A stretch of DNA of 64,000 nucleotides. It comes from Salinilacustrithrix flava (lineage in GTDB: Bacteria > Actinomycetota > Acidimicrobiia > Acidimicrobiales > Salinilacustritrichaceae). The translations under genes and the position numbers were made by a program. Where the stretch lies: positions 1,798,001 to 1,862,000 of the forward strand of contig NZ_CP133888.1 of NCBI RefSeq assembly GCF_041228405.1, in the 5' to 3' direction. The notes below the pieces were generated by a model. The model saw nothing but the letters and a program-made list of their open reading frames with translations. It had not been told where the DNA came from and did no database searches. Positions 1 through 13,303 of the stretch are shown here, piece after piece (position 1 is the first letter of the stretch; the number at the start of each line of letters is the position of its first letter).

Positions 1-1881
<1,881 letters not shown>

Positions 1882-1939
1882 GCGCACCAGCGAGCGAACG
1901 CCCACCAGTACGTCATACGAGGGATAGAGGAAGCACCAA

Positions 1940-5896
<3,957 letters not shown>

Positions 5897-5928
5897 GGCC
5901 GCGGCAGGCCCGAAGGGCCGCCTGAAGC

Positions 5929-5977
5929 GAAATCCCGTGGATCCGGATCACGAAGTGGTCTGGATCCACGGGATTTC
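5929..5977. repeat. Palindromic repeat, copy A (rpoC/hydratase junction)
   Basis: A 49-base near-perfect palindrome: left arm begins GAAATCCCGTGGATCC, right arm ends GGATCCACGGGATTTC, with 23-base arms, two mismatches and a 3-base centre. It lies between the convergent genes rpoC and the enoyl-CoA hydratase, so it could act as a two-way terminator. Its arms match those of two other palindromes at 24474-24520 and 25486-25534 far better than unrelated terminators would, so I treat it as one copy of an interspersed repeat family. Confidence 0.85.
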
Positions 5978-5984
5978 GTCCTTT

Positions 5985-6746
5985 TCAGTCGCCCGGCACC
6001 CAGCGTGCCGGGCGCTTCTCGCGGAAGGCGGCCATCCCCTCGGCGGCCTCGTCGGAGGCGAACAGCTCTGCCGACAGCACCTCGGTGGTGGCGAAGGCCT
6101 CGTCCCGGTCGAGCTCGGGCACCTCGCGCAGCAGCCGCTTGGCCGCGGCGAGGGCGAGCGGCCCGCCGGCCACGACCTTGCCCACCACCTCGGCCACGGC
6201 GGCGTCGAGGTCGTCGCGGGGCACGACCCGGTTGAGCAGACCGGCCTCGACCGCGCGGGACGCGGTGATCCGCTCGCCGGACAGGAACAGCTCGGTTGCG
6301 TCGGCCCGGCCCATCTTGGGCAGGCAGACCACCGAGATCATCGCCGGGGCCACCCCGATGCGGACCTCGGTGAAGCCGACCTTGGCGTCGTCGCTGATGA
6401 CCGAGATGTCGCAGGCGGCCGCGAGGCCGACGCCGCCGCCCATGCAGTGCCCGGCGATGCGGCCGATCACGGGTTTGGGGCTGTCGAGCATCGTGGTGAG
6501 GACGTCGACCAGGCTGTGCCGGGGCGAGCGCGCCGCGCCGGCCTTGAGGTCGGCGCCGGCGCAGAACGTGGTCCCGGCGTTGGTGAGGACGATGACCCGG
6601 ACGTCGTCGTCGGCGACCGCTGCCTCGAGGTGGTCGGCCAGGCCGTCGACGAGGTCGGCGGACAGGGCGTTGCGGGCGTCGGGCCGGTCGAGGGTGATGG
6701 TGGCCACGCCCCGATCGATCGTGAGCGTCGTGGCGGTGTCGGGCAT
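5985..6746 (-). CDS. Enoyl-CoA hydratase/isomerase family protein
   Basis: Crotonase-fold enzyme acting on an acyl-CoA in fatty-acid or branched amino-acid breakdown, 253 aa, cytosolic. The start is the ATG at 6746, which has a GAGAGG ribosome site; the open frame extends further upstream but without protein-like sequence. Oxyanion-hole segments are visible (FCAGADLK; GHCMGGGVGLAAACD). Of the two glutamates used by classical enoyl-CoA hydratase, the one in the GGGxEL position is Gly here, while the one in FTEVRIGVAP is kept. The substrate may therefore be a branched or glutaconyl-type CoA, which cannot be told from sequence. It is followed by the palindrome shared with rpoC. Confidence 0.9.
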   Translation of the reverse strand: MPDTATTLTIDRGVATITLDRPDARNALSADLVDGLADHLEAAVADDDVRVIVLTNAGTTFCAGADLKAGAARSPRHSLVDVLTTMLDSPKPVIGRIAGHCMGGGVGLAAACDISVISDDAKVGFTEVRIGVAPAMISVVCLPKMGRADATELFLSGERITASRAVEAGLLNRVVPRDDLDAAVAEVVGKVVAGGPLALAAAKRLLREVPELDRDEAFATTEVLSAELFASDEAAEGMAAFREKRPARWVPGD

Positions 6747-6768
6747 GGCAGACCTCTCTCGGATGGCG

Positions 6769-7257
6769 TCAGTCGGTGGGGGAGCGGTGGCCCTCGGGCA
6801 GACCGTCCCGGGCGAGGGCGGCGTTGGCGTAGCGGGGGTCGTCGGAGACCTCCTCACCGAACCAGTCCGGTGCGGTGAAGGCGTCCATGGACGCGTCGTC
6901 GTCGAACTCGACCTCGACGAGCACCAGCCCGGCGAGCGAGCCGGCGAACACGTCGATCTCGGCTGTGCACGGCCCGAGGGGCACCTCGTGGCGCACCTTG
7001 TCCACCCGGCCGCAGCGGGTGAGCGGCCACAGCGCCTCGAACTGCTCGGCGGTGAGGTCCCACTCGAGCTCCGTGCGGCTCCGGGTGCCCCGCCCCTTGA
7101 CGGTCATGAGCCGCCGGTCGCCGGCCCGCCGGACGCGCACCGCCACGTCGCCGTCGGCGAGCAGGTACCCCTGCGACACGTGGGTGCCGGCGGGCAGCGG
7201 ATCGGGGAGCGAGCGCACGAGCCAGGTCCGCTCGCGCTCCACGCTGTCGGACGCCAT
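6769..7257 (-). CDS. CYTH domain protein (triphosphate tunnel family)
   Basis: A 162-aa protein of the CYTH/triphosphate tunnel metalloenzyme family, which hydrolyses or binds triphosphates such as inorganic triphosphate in the cytosol. The N-terminus carries a charged EREZ-like strand (VERERTWLV), followed by beta strands with Arg/Lys/Glu pairs (VRVRRAG, LMTVKGRG, EVEFDDD) expected to line the tunnel. The frame opens earlier, but the ATG at 7257 is chosen because the family motif starts right after it and a TAGGAT box lies 8 bases upstream at 7266-7271, which suggests a leaderless transcript. It lies 22 bases before the hydratase, so the two are probably one unit. The exact substrate is unknown. 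Confidence 0.82.
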   Translation of the reverse strand: MASDSVERERTWLVRSLPDPLPAGTHVSQGYLLADGDVAVRVRRAGDRRLMTVKGRGTRSRTELEWDLTAEQFEALWPLTRCGRVDKVRHEVPLGPCTAEIDVFAGSLAGLVLVEVEFDDDASMDAFTAPDWFGEEVSDDPRYANAALARDGLPEGHRSPTD

Positions 7258-7338
7258 GGGCGGCGATCCTAGGAGTGGACATCCGCCGCGCCCACTCGCC
7301 GGGCTGCGAGGATGGCCCGGGACCGCGCCGTCGCCGGG

Positions 7339-7368
7339 TTGTGTGCCGCCGAGCCTCGCCCATAGTCT
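7339..7368 (+). promoter_or_regulatory. Predicted promoter of the str operon
   Basis: TTGTGT at 7339-7344, an 18-base spacer, and TAGTCT at 7363-7368, followed by about 110 bases of leader before rpsL. The same layout (TTGnnn, 18 bases, TAnnnT) recurs before rplC, rpmJ, rplM and the gene at 62886. Predicted by eye only. Confidence 0.5.
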
Positions 7369-7480
7369 GTCCTGTCGGTCATGCGCGCCCCCGGAGCGAA
7401 CCTCCTCGAGGTGCGCCAGGCCGTGCGATCGCCCCCGATACCCAAGCACACGCTTTCGATCCGTCAGGCAGAGGACACCC

Positions 7481-7852
7481 GTGCCCACGATTCAGCAGCT
7501 GGTCCGCAAGGGCCGGCAGTCCAAGATGACCAAGGCCAAGACGCCGGCCCTCAAGGGTGCGCCCCAGCGGCGCGGCGTCTGCACCCGGGTGTTCACCGTC
7601 ACGCCCAAGAAGCCGAACTCCGCGCTGCGCAAGGTCGCCCGCGTCCGGCTCACCTCGGGCATCGAGGTCACCGCCTACATCCCCGGCGAGGGCCACAACC
7701 TGCAGGAGCACTCCATCGTGCTCGTGCGCGGTGGCCGTGTGAAGGACGTCCCGGGCGTCCGCTACAAGATCATCCGCGGCACGCTCGACACGTCGGGCGT
7801 CCGCGACCGCAAGCAGGCCCGTAGCCGCTACGGCGCCAAGAAGGACGCCTGA
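7481..7852 (+). CDS. rpsL: 30S ribosomal protein S12
   Basis: S12 of the small subunit decoding centre, 123 aa, the usual length. The GTG start at 7481 gives the standard N-terminus PTIQQLVRKGR and has a GAGG element upstream; the longer open frame is not S12-like. The KPNSALRKVARVRL and GHNLQEHS segments, where streptomycin resistance changes occur in other species, are of wild-type form (K in PKKPNSAL). First gene of the str operon; rpsG starts two bases after its stop. Confidence 0.98.
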   Translation: MPTIQQLVRKGRQSKMTKAKTPALKGAPQRRGVCTRVFTVTPKKPNSALRKVARVRLTSGIEVTAYIPGEGHNLQEHSIVLVRGGRVKDVPGVRYKIIRGTLDTSGVRDRKQARSRYGAKKDA

Positions 7853-7853
7853 G

Positions 7854-8324
7854 ATGCCTCGCAAGGGACCCGCACCACGTCGTGAGATCAAGCCCGACCC
7901 GATCTACGACTCCACCGTCGTCACCCAGCTGACGAACAAGATCCTGCTCTCGGGCAAGCGCTCGACCGCCGAGCGGATCATGTACGACGCCATGTCGATC
8001 GTCGAGTCCAAGACGGGCTCCGAGCCGCTCTCCACGCTGAAGCGCGCCCTCGACAACATCAAGCCCCAGCTCGAGGTCAAGAGCCGCCGCGTCGGTGGCG
8101 CCACCTACCAGGTCCCGATCGAGGTCCGCCCCCGCCGGGCCAGCACCCTCGCCATCCGCTGGATCATCACCTTCGCCCGTGCCCGCCGCGAGCGCACGAT
8201 GGCCGAGCGCCTCGCCAACGAGATCCTCGACGCCAGCAACGGCCTCGGCGCCTCCGTCAAGCGGCGTGAGGACATGCACAAGATGGCCGAGTCGAACAAG
8301 GCCTTCGCGCACTACCGCTGGTAG
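7854..8324 (+). CDS. rpsG: 30S ribosomal protein S7
   Basis: S7, which nucleates assembly of the 3' major domain of 16S rRNA, 156 aa, full length. The N-terminal MPRKGPAPRREIKPDPIYDS and the central VGGATYQVPIEVRP segments are diagnostic. It starts one base after the rpsL stop, so translation is likely coupled. A hairpin at 8373-8406 separates it from fusA. Confidence 0.98.
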   Translation: MPRKGPAPRREIKPDPIYDSTVVTQLTNKILLSGKRSTAERIMYDAMSIVESKTGSEPLSTLKRALDNIKPQLEVKSRRVGGATYQVPIEVRPRRASTLAIRWIITFARARRERTMAERLANEILDASNGLGASVKRREDMHKMAESNKAFAHYRW

Positions 8325-8372
8325 TGCCCGCACTCCCCCTGATCTGTCCATCCCACGCGGGCCATCGGCCCC

Positions 8373-8406
8373 ACGACCGGGCCGCCTGTCACCAGGCCCC
8401 GGTCGT
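8373..8406 (+). terminator. Hairpin between rpsG and fusA
   Basis: ACGACCGGG at 8373-8381 pairs with CCCGGTCGT at 8398-8406, with an inner GCCTG/CAGGC stem and a TCAC loop; CTTTCT follows. It has the form of an intrinsic terminator or attenuator and would lower fusA-tuf transcription relative to rpsL-rpsG, unless fusA has its own promoter, which I could not see. Confidence 0.6.
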
Positions 8407-8425
8407 CTTTCTGTGAGAGCCCTCC

Positions 8426-10516
8426 ATGACTGAGAAGCGCACCAACTCCATCGCCAAGACCCGCAACATCGGGATCATGGCCCACATCGACGCCGGCAAG
8501 ACCACCACGACCGAGCGCATCCTCTTCTACACCGGCCGCAACTACAAGATCGGCGAGGTCCACGAGGGCGGCGCCACGATGGACTGGATGGAGCAGGAGC
8601 AGGAGCGGGGCATCACCATCACCTCCGCTGCCACCACCTGCCAGTGGAAGGACCACACCATCAACATCATCGACACGCCCGGCCACGTCGACTTCACCGT
8701 CGAGGTCGAGCGGTCGCTGCGCGTGCTCGACGGTGCGGTCGCCGTGTTCGACGGCGTCGCCGGTGTGGAGCCCCAGACCGAGACGGTGTGGGGCCAGGCC
8801 AACAAGTACGGCGTCCCCCGCATGTGCTTCATCAACAAGATGGACCGCCTCGGCGCCAACTTCTACGACGCGCTCGCCTCCATCAAGGACCGCCTGCAGG
8901 CCAACACCGCCGTGCTGCAGCTGCCCATCGGCTACGAGGCCGAGTACGCCGGCGTCGTCGACCTGATCAGCATGAAGGCCCTCATCTGGGAGAGCGAGGA
9001 CCTCGGCGCCAGCTGGAACGAGGTCGAGATCCCCGACGACCTCAAGGACAAGGCCGCCGAGTACCGCGCCGAGCTCATCGAGACCGTCGCCACCGCCGAC
9101 GAGACCCTCATGATGAAGTTCCTCGAGGACGAGGAGATCACCGAGGACGAGCTCCACGAGGCCATCCGCAAGGCGACCATCGCCGGCGAGATCGTGCCCG
9201 TGCTCAACGGCACCGCCTTCAAGAACAAGGGCGTCCAGCCCCTGCTCGACGCGGTCATCCGCTACCTGCCGAGCCCGGCCGACCTGCCCCCGGTCAACGG
9301 CTTGAACGTCAAGGAGACCGAGAAGCTCACCCGTGAGCTGACCGACGAGGCCCCGTTCTCGGCCCTGGCCTTCAAGATCATGACCGACCCCCACGTCGGC
9401 AAGCTCACCTACTTCCGGGTGTACTCCGGCACGCTCGCCAAGGGCGACACCGTGCTGAACGTGCGCTCCGGCAACAAGGAGCGCCTCGGTCGCCTGCTGC
9501 AGATGCACGCCAACACCCGCGAGGACCGCGAGCGCATCTTCTCCGGCGAGATCATCGCCGGCATCGGCATGAAGAACACCAAGACCGGTGACACGCTCTG
9601 CGATCCGGACAACCCGATCGTGCTCGAGTCCCTCGAGTTCCCCGAGCCCGTGATCCACGTGGCCGTGGAGCCCAAGACCAAGGCCGACCAGGAGAAGATG
9701 GGCAAGGCCCTCCAGTCGCTGTCGGAGGAGGATCCCACCTTCACCGTGCGCACCGACGAGGAGACCGGCCAGGTCATCATCGCCGGCATGGGCGAGCTGC
9801 ACCTCGAGGTGCTGGTCGACCGCATGCTGCGCGAGTTCCGCGTCGACGCCACGGTCGGCAAGCCCCAGGTCGCCTACCGCGAGACCATCACGAACAAGGT
9901 CGAGAAGGTCACCTACACCCACAAGAAGCAGACGGGTGGTTCGGGCCAGTACGCCGAGGTGCAGATCACCCTCGAGCCCACCGGCCCCGGTGGCGGCTAC
10001 GAGTTCGTGGACAACATCACGGGTGGCCGCATCCCCAAGGAGTACATCCCCTCCGTCGACGCCGGCATCCAGGCCTCGCTCGAGGCGGGCGTGCTCGCCG
10101 GCTACCCCACGGTCGACGTGCGGGCCATCCTCACCGACGGCAAGTACCACGACGTGGACTCCTCGGAGATGGCCTTCAAGATCGCCGGCACCATGGTGTT
10201 CAAGGAGGCGGCCCGCAAGGCCAAGCCCGTGATCCTGGAGCCGGTCATGAAGGTCGAGGTCGTCACGCCCGAGGACTACATGGGTGACGTCATCGGCGAC
10301 CTCAACTCCCGTCGTGGCCAGGTCGGCGGCATGAGCCAGCGCGGCAACGCGCAGGTCATCGACGCCACCGTCCCGCTCTCGGAGATGTTCGGCTACGTCG
10401 GCGACCTGCGCTCCAAGACCCAGGGTCGTGCGCAGTACACGATGCAGTTCGACTCCTACCAGGAGTGCCCGACGAGCGTGCAGGAAGAGATCGTCAAGCG
10501 CATCCGTGGCGAATAG
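8426..10516 (+). CDS. fusA: Elongation factor G
   Basis: Translocation GTPase, 696 aa, full length. The G1 loop is AHIDAGKTT (residues 19-27), followed by the DTPGHVDF G3 and NKMD G4 motifs, then domains II to V with the GGSGQYAEV segment in domain IV. It sits between rpsG and tuf as in the classical str operon. The long antisense frames over this gene are codon-bias shadows. The spacing to tuf is 68 bases with no clear hairpin. Confidence 0.98.
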   Translation: MTEKRTNSIAKTRNIGIMAHIDAGKTTTTERILFYTGRNYKIGEVHEGGATMDWMEQEQERGITITSAATTCQWKDHTINIIDTPGHVDFTVEVERSLRVLDGAVAVFDGVAGVEPQTETVWGQANKYGVPRMCFINKMDRLGANFYDALASIKDRLQANTAVLQLPIGYEAEYAGVVDLISMKALIWESEDLGASWNEVEIPDDLKDKAAEYRAELIETVATADETLMMKFLEDEEITEDELHEAIRKATIAGEIVPVLNGTAFKNKGVQPLLDAVIRYLPSPADLPPVNGLNVKETEKLTRELTDEAPFSALAFKIMTDPHVGKLTYFRVYSGTLAKGDTVLNVRSGNKERLGRLLQMHANTREDRERIFSGEIIAGIGMKNTKTGDTLCDPDNPIVLESLEFPEPVIHVAVEPKTKADQEKMGKALQSLSEEDPTFTVRTDEETGQVIIAGMGELHLEVLVDRMLREFRVDATVGKPQVAYRETITNKVEKVTYTHKKQTGGSGQYAEVQITLEPTGPGGGYEFVDNITGGRIPKEYIPSVDAGIQASLEAGVLAGYPTVDVRAILTDGKYHDVDSSEMAFKIAGTMVFKEAARKAKPVILEPVMKVEVVTPEDYMGDVIGDLNSRRGQVGGMSQRGNAQVIDATVPLSEMFGYVGDLRSKTQGRAQYTMQFDSYQECPTSVQEEIVKRIRGE

Positions 10517-10584
10517 GCCGCAACCGAAGCCCGTCAGTCCGCTAGTCACCCACTCGAGAAGCAAGCAAAGGAAGAGGCGCCACC

Positions 10585-11772
10585 ATGGCCAAGGAGAAGT
10601 TCGATCGGTCGAAGCCCCATGTGAACATCGGGACGATGGGTCACATCGATCATGGGAAGACGACGTTGACGGCTGCGATCTCGCGGGTGTTGTCGGAGCG
10701 TGTCGATGGGAACAATGCGACGGCGTTCGACATGATCGACAAGGCGCCTGAGGAGCGGGAGCGTGGGATCACGATCAATGTGTCCCACATCGAGTACGAG
10801 ACGGACAATCGGCATTACGCGCATGTCGACATGCCGGGTCACGCGGATTACATCAAGAACATGATCACGGGTGCCGCGCAGGTCGATGGTGCGATTCTGG
10901 TGGTGGCGGCCACGGATGGTCCGATGCCCCAGACCCGTGAGCATGTGCTGCTGGCTCGTCAGGTCGGTGTGCCGGCGATCGTGGTGGCGTTGAACAAGGT
11001 CGACATGGTCGATGATGAGGAGCTGTTGGAGCTGGTGGAGATGGAGGTGCGTGAGCTTCTCTCCGATCAGGACTTCGATGGTGACAACGCGCCGGTGGTG
11101 CCGGTGTCGGCGTTGAAGGCGTTGGAGGGTGATTCGGCGGCTGGTGATCAGGTCATGGAGCTGATGAACCAGGTCGATTCGTTCGTGCCGGAGCCGGAGC
11201 GTGATCTGGACAAGCCGTTCTTGATGCCGATCGAGGATGTGTTCTCGATCCAGGGTCGTGGCACGGTGGTGACGGGCAAGGTGGAGCAGGGCGTGATCCA
11301 TGTCGGTGACGACATCGAGATCGTCGGGATCCGTGACACGCAGAAGACGACGTGCACGGGTGTGGAGATGTTCCGCAAGCTGCTCGATGAGGGTCAGGCT
11401 GGTGACAACATCGGTGCGCTTCTTCGTGGCATCGACAAGGACGGGGTGGAGCGTGGTCAGGTGCTGTGCGCGCCGGGTTCGATCACGCCCCACACCGAGT
11501 TCGAGTCGACGGTGTATGTGTTGACCAAGGATGAGGGTGGCCGTCACAAGCCGTTCTTCTCGAACTACCGGCCGCAGTTCTTCTTCCGGACGACGGACAT
11601 CACGGGTTCGATCGAGCTGCCGGAGGGCACGGAGATGTGCATGCCGGGTGACAACACGGACATGACGGTGACCTTGATCAACCCGATCGCGATGGATGAG
11701 GGTCTGCGCTTCGCCATCCGTGAGGGTGGTCGCACCGTGGGCGCCGGCCGGGTCACCAAGATCCTGAAGTAG
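10585..11772 (+). CDS. tuf: Elongation factor Tu with atypical codon use and DMPGH motif
   Basis: Aminoacyl-tRNA carrier GTPase, 395 aa. The G1 loop GHIDHGKTT (residues 19-27), NKVD and SAL motifs, and domains II and III are all present. Two things are odd. First, codon choice differs from every neighbour: GAT, GGT, CGT, TTG and GTG are frequent through most of the gene, whereas flanking genes strongly prefer C-ending codons; the last ~20 codons (from about 11705) look native again. Second, the almost universal DCPGH motif reads DMPGH, so the Cys aligned to E. coli C81 is M83. Domain III carries CMPGDN. Transfer or gene conversion is possible; function is not in doubt. Confidence 0.97.
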   Translation: MAKEKFDRSKPHVNIGTMGHIDHGKTTLTAAISRVLSERVDGNNATAFDMIDKAPEERERGITINVSHIEYETDNRHYAHVDMPGHADYIKNMITGAAQVDGAILVVAATDGPMPQTREHVLLARQVGVPAIVVALNKVDMVDDEELLELVEMEVRELLSDQDFDGDNAPVVPVSALKALEGDSAAGDQVMELMNQVDSFVPEPERDLDKPFLMPIEDVFSIQGRGTVVTGKVEQGVIHVGDDIEIVGIRDTQKTTCTGVEMFRKLLDEGQAGDNIGALLRGIDKDGVERGQVLCAPGSITPHTEFESTVYVLTKDEGGRHKPFFSNYRPQFFFRTTDITGSIELPEGTEMCMPGDNTDMTVTLINPIAMDEGLRFAIREGGRTVGAGRVTKILK

Positions 11773-11784
11773 CACCGCAGAATT

Positions 11785-11814
11785 TTCCGGCCGAGCGCCG
11801 GTGGCGGGTAGGGT
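11785..11814 (+). promoter_or_regulatory. Possible promoter of rpsJ
   Basis: TAGGGT at 11809-11814 with TTCCGG 18 bases upstream, 90 bases before rpsJ. The -10-like box fits others in the window but the -35-like box is weak. A perfect TTGACA at 11865-11870 has no partner box. Confidence 0.3.
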
Positions 11815-11904
11815 TTCCTGTCCGACGCCGGCGCTCGTTCGCGCCAGTCGCCCGTTCGCACTACTTGACAATCGAGTCCCGAGAAGAAGGCCCAGGTCAC
11901 CGTC

Positions 11905-12225
11905 ATGGCTGACAGTCAGAAGATCCGCATCCGCCTGAAGGCGTACGACCACGAGGTCATCGACACCTCGACGAAGAAGATCGTCGAGACCGTCCTGCGC
12001 ACGCAGGCCGTCGTCCGGGGCCCGATCCCCCTCCCCACCGAGAAGCACCGCTTCACCGTCGTCCGTGGTCCGTTCAAGGACAAGGACAGCCGTGAGCACT
12101 TCGAGATGCGGATCCACAAGCGGCTGATCGACATCCTCGAGCCGTCCGCCAAGACGGTGGACTCGCTGCAGCGCATCGAGCTCCCCGCCGGCGTCGACAT
12201 CGAGATCAAGATCCAGCAGGCGTGA
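11905..12225 (+). CDS. rpsJ: 30S ribosomal protein S10
   Basis: S10 (also the NusE antitermination partner), 106 aa. KIRIRLKAYDHEVID near the start and RGPIPLPTEKHRFTVVRGP in the middle are diagnostic. It follows tuf by 132 bases. In most bacteria S10 heads the S10 operon directly before rplC; here it is followed by a terminator-like hairpin and by two genes on the opposite strand, so it appears to be its own unit or the end of the str operon. Confidence 0.98.
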   Translation: MADSQKIRIRLKAYDHEVIDTSTKKIVETVLRTQAVVRGPIPLPTEKHRFTVVRGPFKDKDSREHFEMRIHKRLIDILEPSAKTVDSLQRIELPAGVDIEIKIQQA

Positions 12226-12300
12226 ACCTCCGGCCGCAGGGCGGCCTCCGGTTCCCCGAGTTGTTCGGCAGCGCCTCACAACTCGCAGCAGACTGAACGG

Positions 12301-12321
12301 AGCCCGGCCTCGAGCCGGGCT
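12301..12321. terminator. Hairpin between rpsJ and the PrmA-like gene
   Basis: AGCCCGGC, a 5-base loop, then GCCGGGCT: an 8-base perfect stem between two convergent genes, about 75 bases after rpsJ and 10 bases past the end of the minus-strand gene. It probably ends transcription from both sides. T-rich tails are weak. Confidence 0.6.
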
Positions 12322-12331
12322 TCGTCGCGTC

Positions 12332-13066
12332 CTAGGACCGGGTCAGAGAAGCAGTGACCCAACCATCGACGTCGTGCACGCGGAGCACCGTCCCACCGAG
12401 ACGCTCCCGCACCGAGGACCAGCGCTCGGCGAGGATGCCCGACACGACCAGCGTCCCGGCGCACACCCGCCACAGATCGTCCGAGAGCTCGATCACGGCC
12501 CGGGCGGAGATGTTGGCCACGACCACGTCCCACGAGCCGGAGAGCGCTGACAGGGGAGCAGCGGAGGCCTCCACCTCCACGCCGTTGGCCGCGGCGTTGG
12601 CGATCGTGGCCTCGACGGCCACCGGGTCGACGTCGATGGCCGTGACCACGGCTCCGGCGCGCGCCGCCACCACCGACAGCGCCCCCGACCCGCAGCCCAC
12701 GTCCAGCAGCGTCGTGCCCTCCCCGGCGAGCTCCGCCAGCAGGCCGAGGCACGTCGACGTCGTGGGGTGCAGCCCGTCCCCGAACACCGTCGGCGGGACC
12801 TCCAGCTGCACGGGGCCGCCTGCCGCCGGCAGCGAGACCGTCCGGGTGGCGAGCTCCACGAGGTCGGTTGCGGTCACGTCCGTCGGCCCGGCATCGGCCA
12901 GCGCGACCTCGAAGCGGGCCACGTCGGCCTCCTCGACCCCCACCCGCAGCGTCACCAGGCCCTCGCCGCCGGCGGACTCCCAGATGCCCTCGGCACCGGC
13001 CTGCCAGCACCGGTCGGCGACCAGCTCGGCATCGGGCTCCGGCACGGTGAGGGCGTAGAGGCGCAC
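12332..13066 (-). CDS. PrmA-like SAM-dependent methyltransferase
   Basis: Protein of 244 aa with a class I methyltransferase fold: FGDGLHPTT (the PrmA family has FGTGTHPTT), the SAM-binding motif LLDVGCGSGAL, TAIDVDP and VVANISA. These fit ribosomal protein L11 methyltransferase, though it is shorter than typical PrmA (about 290 aa), mainly in the N-terminal substrate domain. The GTG start at 13066 is chosen because a GGGGAGGG ribosome site lies 7 bases upstream; an ATG 12 codons earlier falls inside a hairpin. Its location between rpsJ and rplC on the opposite strand is unusual. The L11 target is an inference from the family. Confidence 0.8.
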   Translation of the reverse strand: MRLYALTVPEPDAELVADRCWQAGAEGIWESAGGEGLVTLRVGVEEADVARFEVALADAGPTDVTATDLVELATRTVSLPAAGGPVQLEVPPTVFGDGLHPTTSTCLGLLAELAGEGTTLLDVGCGSGALSVVAARAGAVVTAIDVDPVAVEATIANAAANGVEVEASAAPLSALSGSWDVVVANISARAVIELSDDLWRVCAGTLVVSGILAERWSSVRERLGGTVLRVHDVDGWVTASLTRS

Positions 13067-13086
13067 GCCCAACCCTCCCCGAACGC

Positions 13087-13120
13087 GACCGTGCACCGCC
13101 ACTCGGGGCGGTGCACGGTC
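13087..13120 (-). terminator. Perfect 14-base-pair hairpin
   Basis: GACCGTGCACCGCC at 13087-13100 and GGCGGTGCACGGTC at 13107-13120 form a perfect 14-base stem with a 6-base loop. It lies just after the small minus-strand gene at 13142-13303 and before the ribosome site of the PrmA-like gene, so it may be a terminator/attenuator between them. Confidence 0.6.
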
Positions 13121-13141
13121 AGCGTCGGTGGTGGTGCGGGC

Positions 13142-13303
13142 TCAGGATGCGGGGGCGAGCTCCCGGAGTGCGTCGTAGGCCGCCTGGCGGGACTCGACCA
13201 TCGCCCGTTCGAGCGCCGCGGCGTCGAAGATGTCGTCTCGCTGGTCGGCCATCCAGGCCGGGTGGTCCAGCGTGGTGCCCTCGAGGTGCAGGTGCTCCGG
13301 CAT
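13142..13303 (-). CDS. Small hypothetical protein
   Basis: A 53-aa frame, hydrophilic, rich in Asp, Glu and Ala, with no motif I recognise. Its amino-acid make-up looks like a folded small protein (HPAWMADQRDDIFDAAALER). ATG at 13303 has an AGGTG element 11 bases upstream; a second in-frame ATG lies three codons earlier. It is followed 22 bases later by a perfect 14-base-pair hairpin, which favours a real transcription unit. No function is proposed; it may be spurious. Confidence 0.42.
   Translation of the reverse strand: MPEHLHLEGTTLDHPAWMADQRDDIFDAAALERAMVESRQAAYDALRELAPAS

Noticed and set aside
5911..5920. Small CGAAGGGCCG-type hairpins after rpoC as its terminator
   Set aside because: Too short; the 49-base palindrome just downstream is a far stronger structure.
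8312..10564. A 750-codon open frame antisense to fusA
   Set aside because: Codon-bias shadow, no recognisable domain.
11865..11870. Perfect TTGACA before rpsJ
   Set aside because: No -10-like box at 16-19 bases downstream, and too close to the rpsJ start.
10546..12279. A 577-codon open frame antisense to tuf and rpsJ
   Set aside because: Arg/His/Leu-rich shadow text caused by the unusual tuf codons; no motifs.
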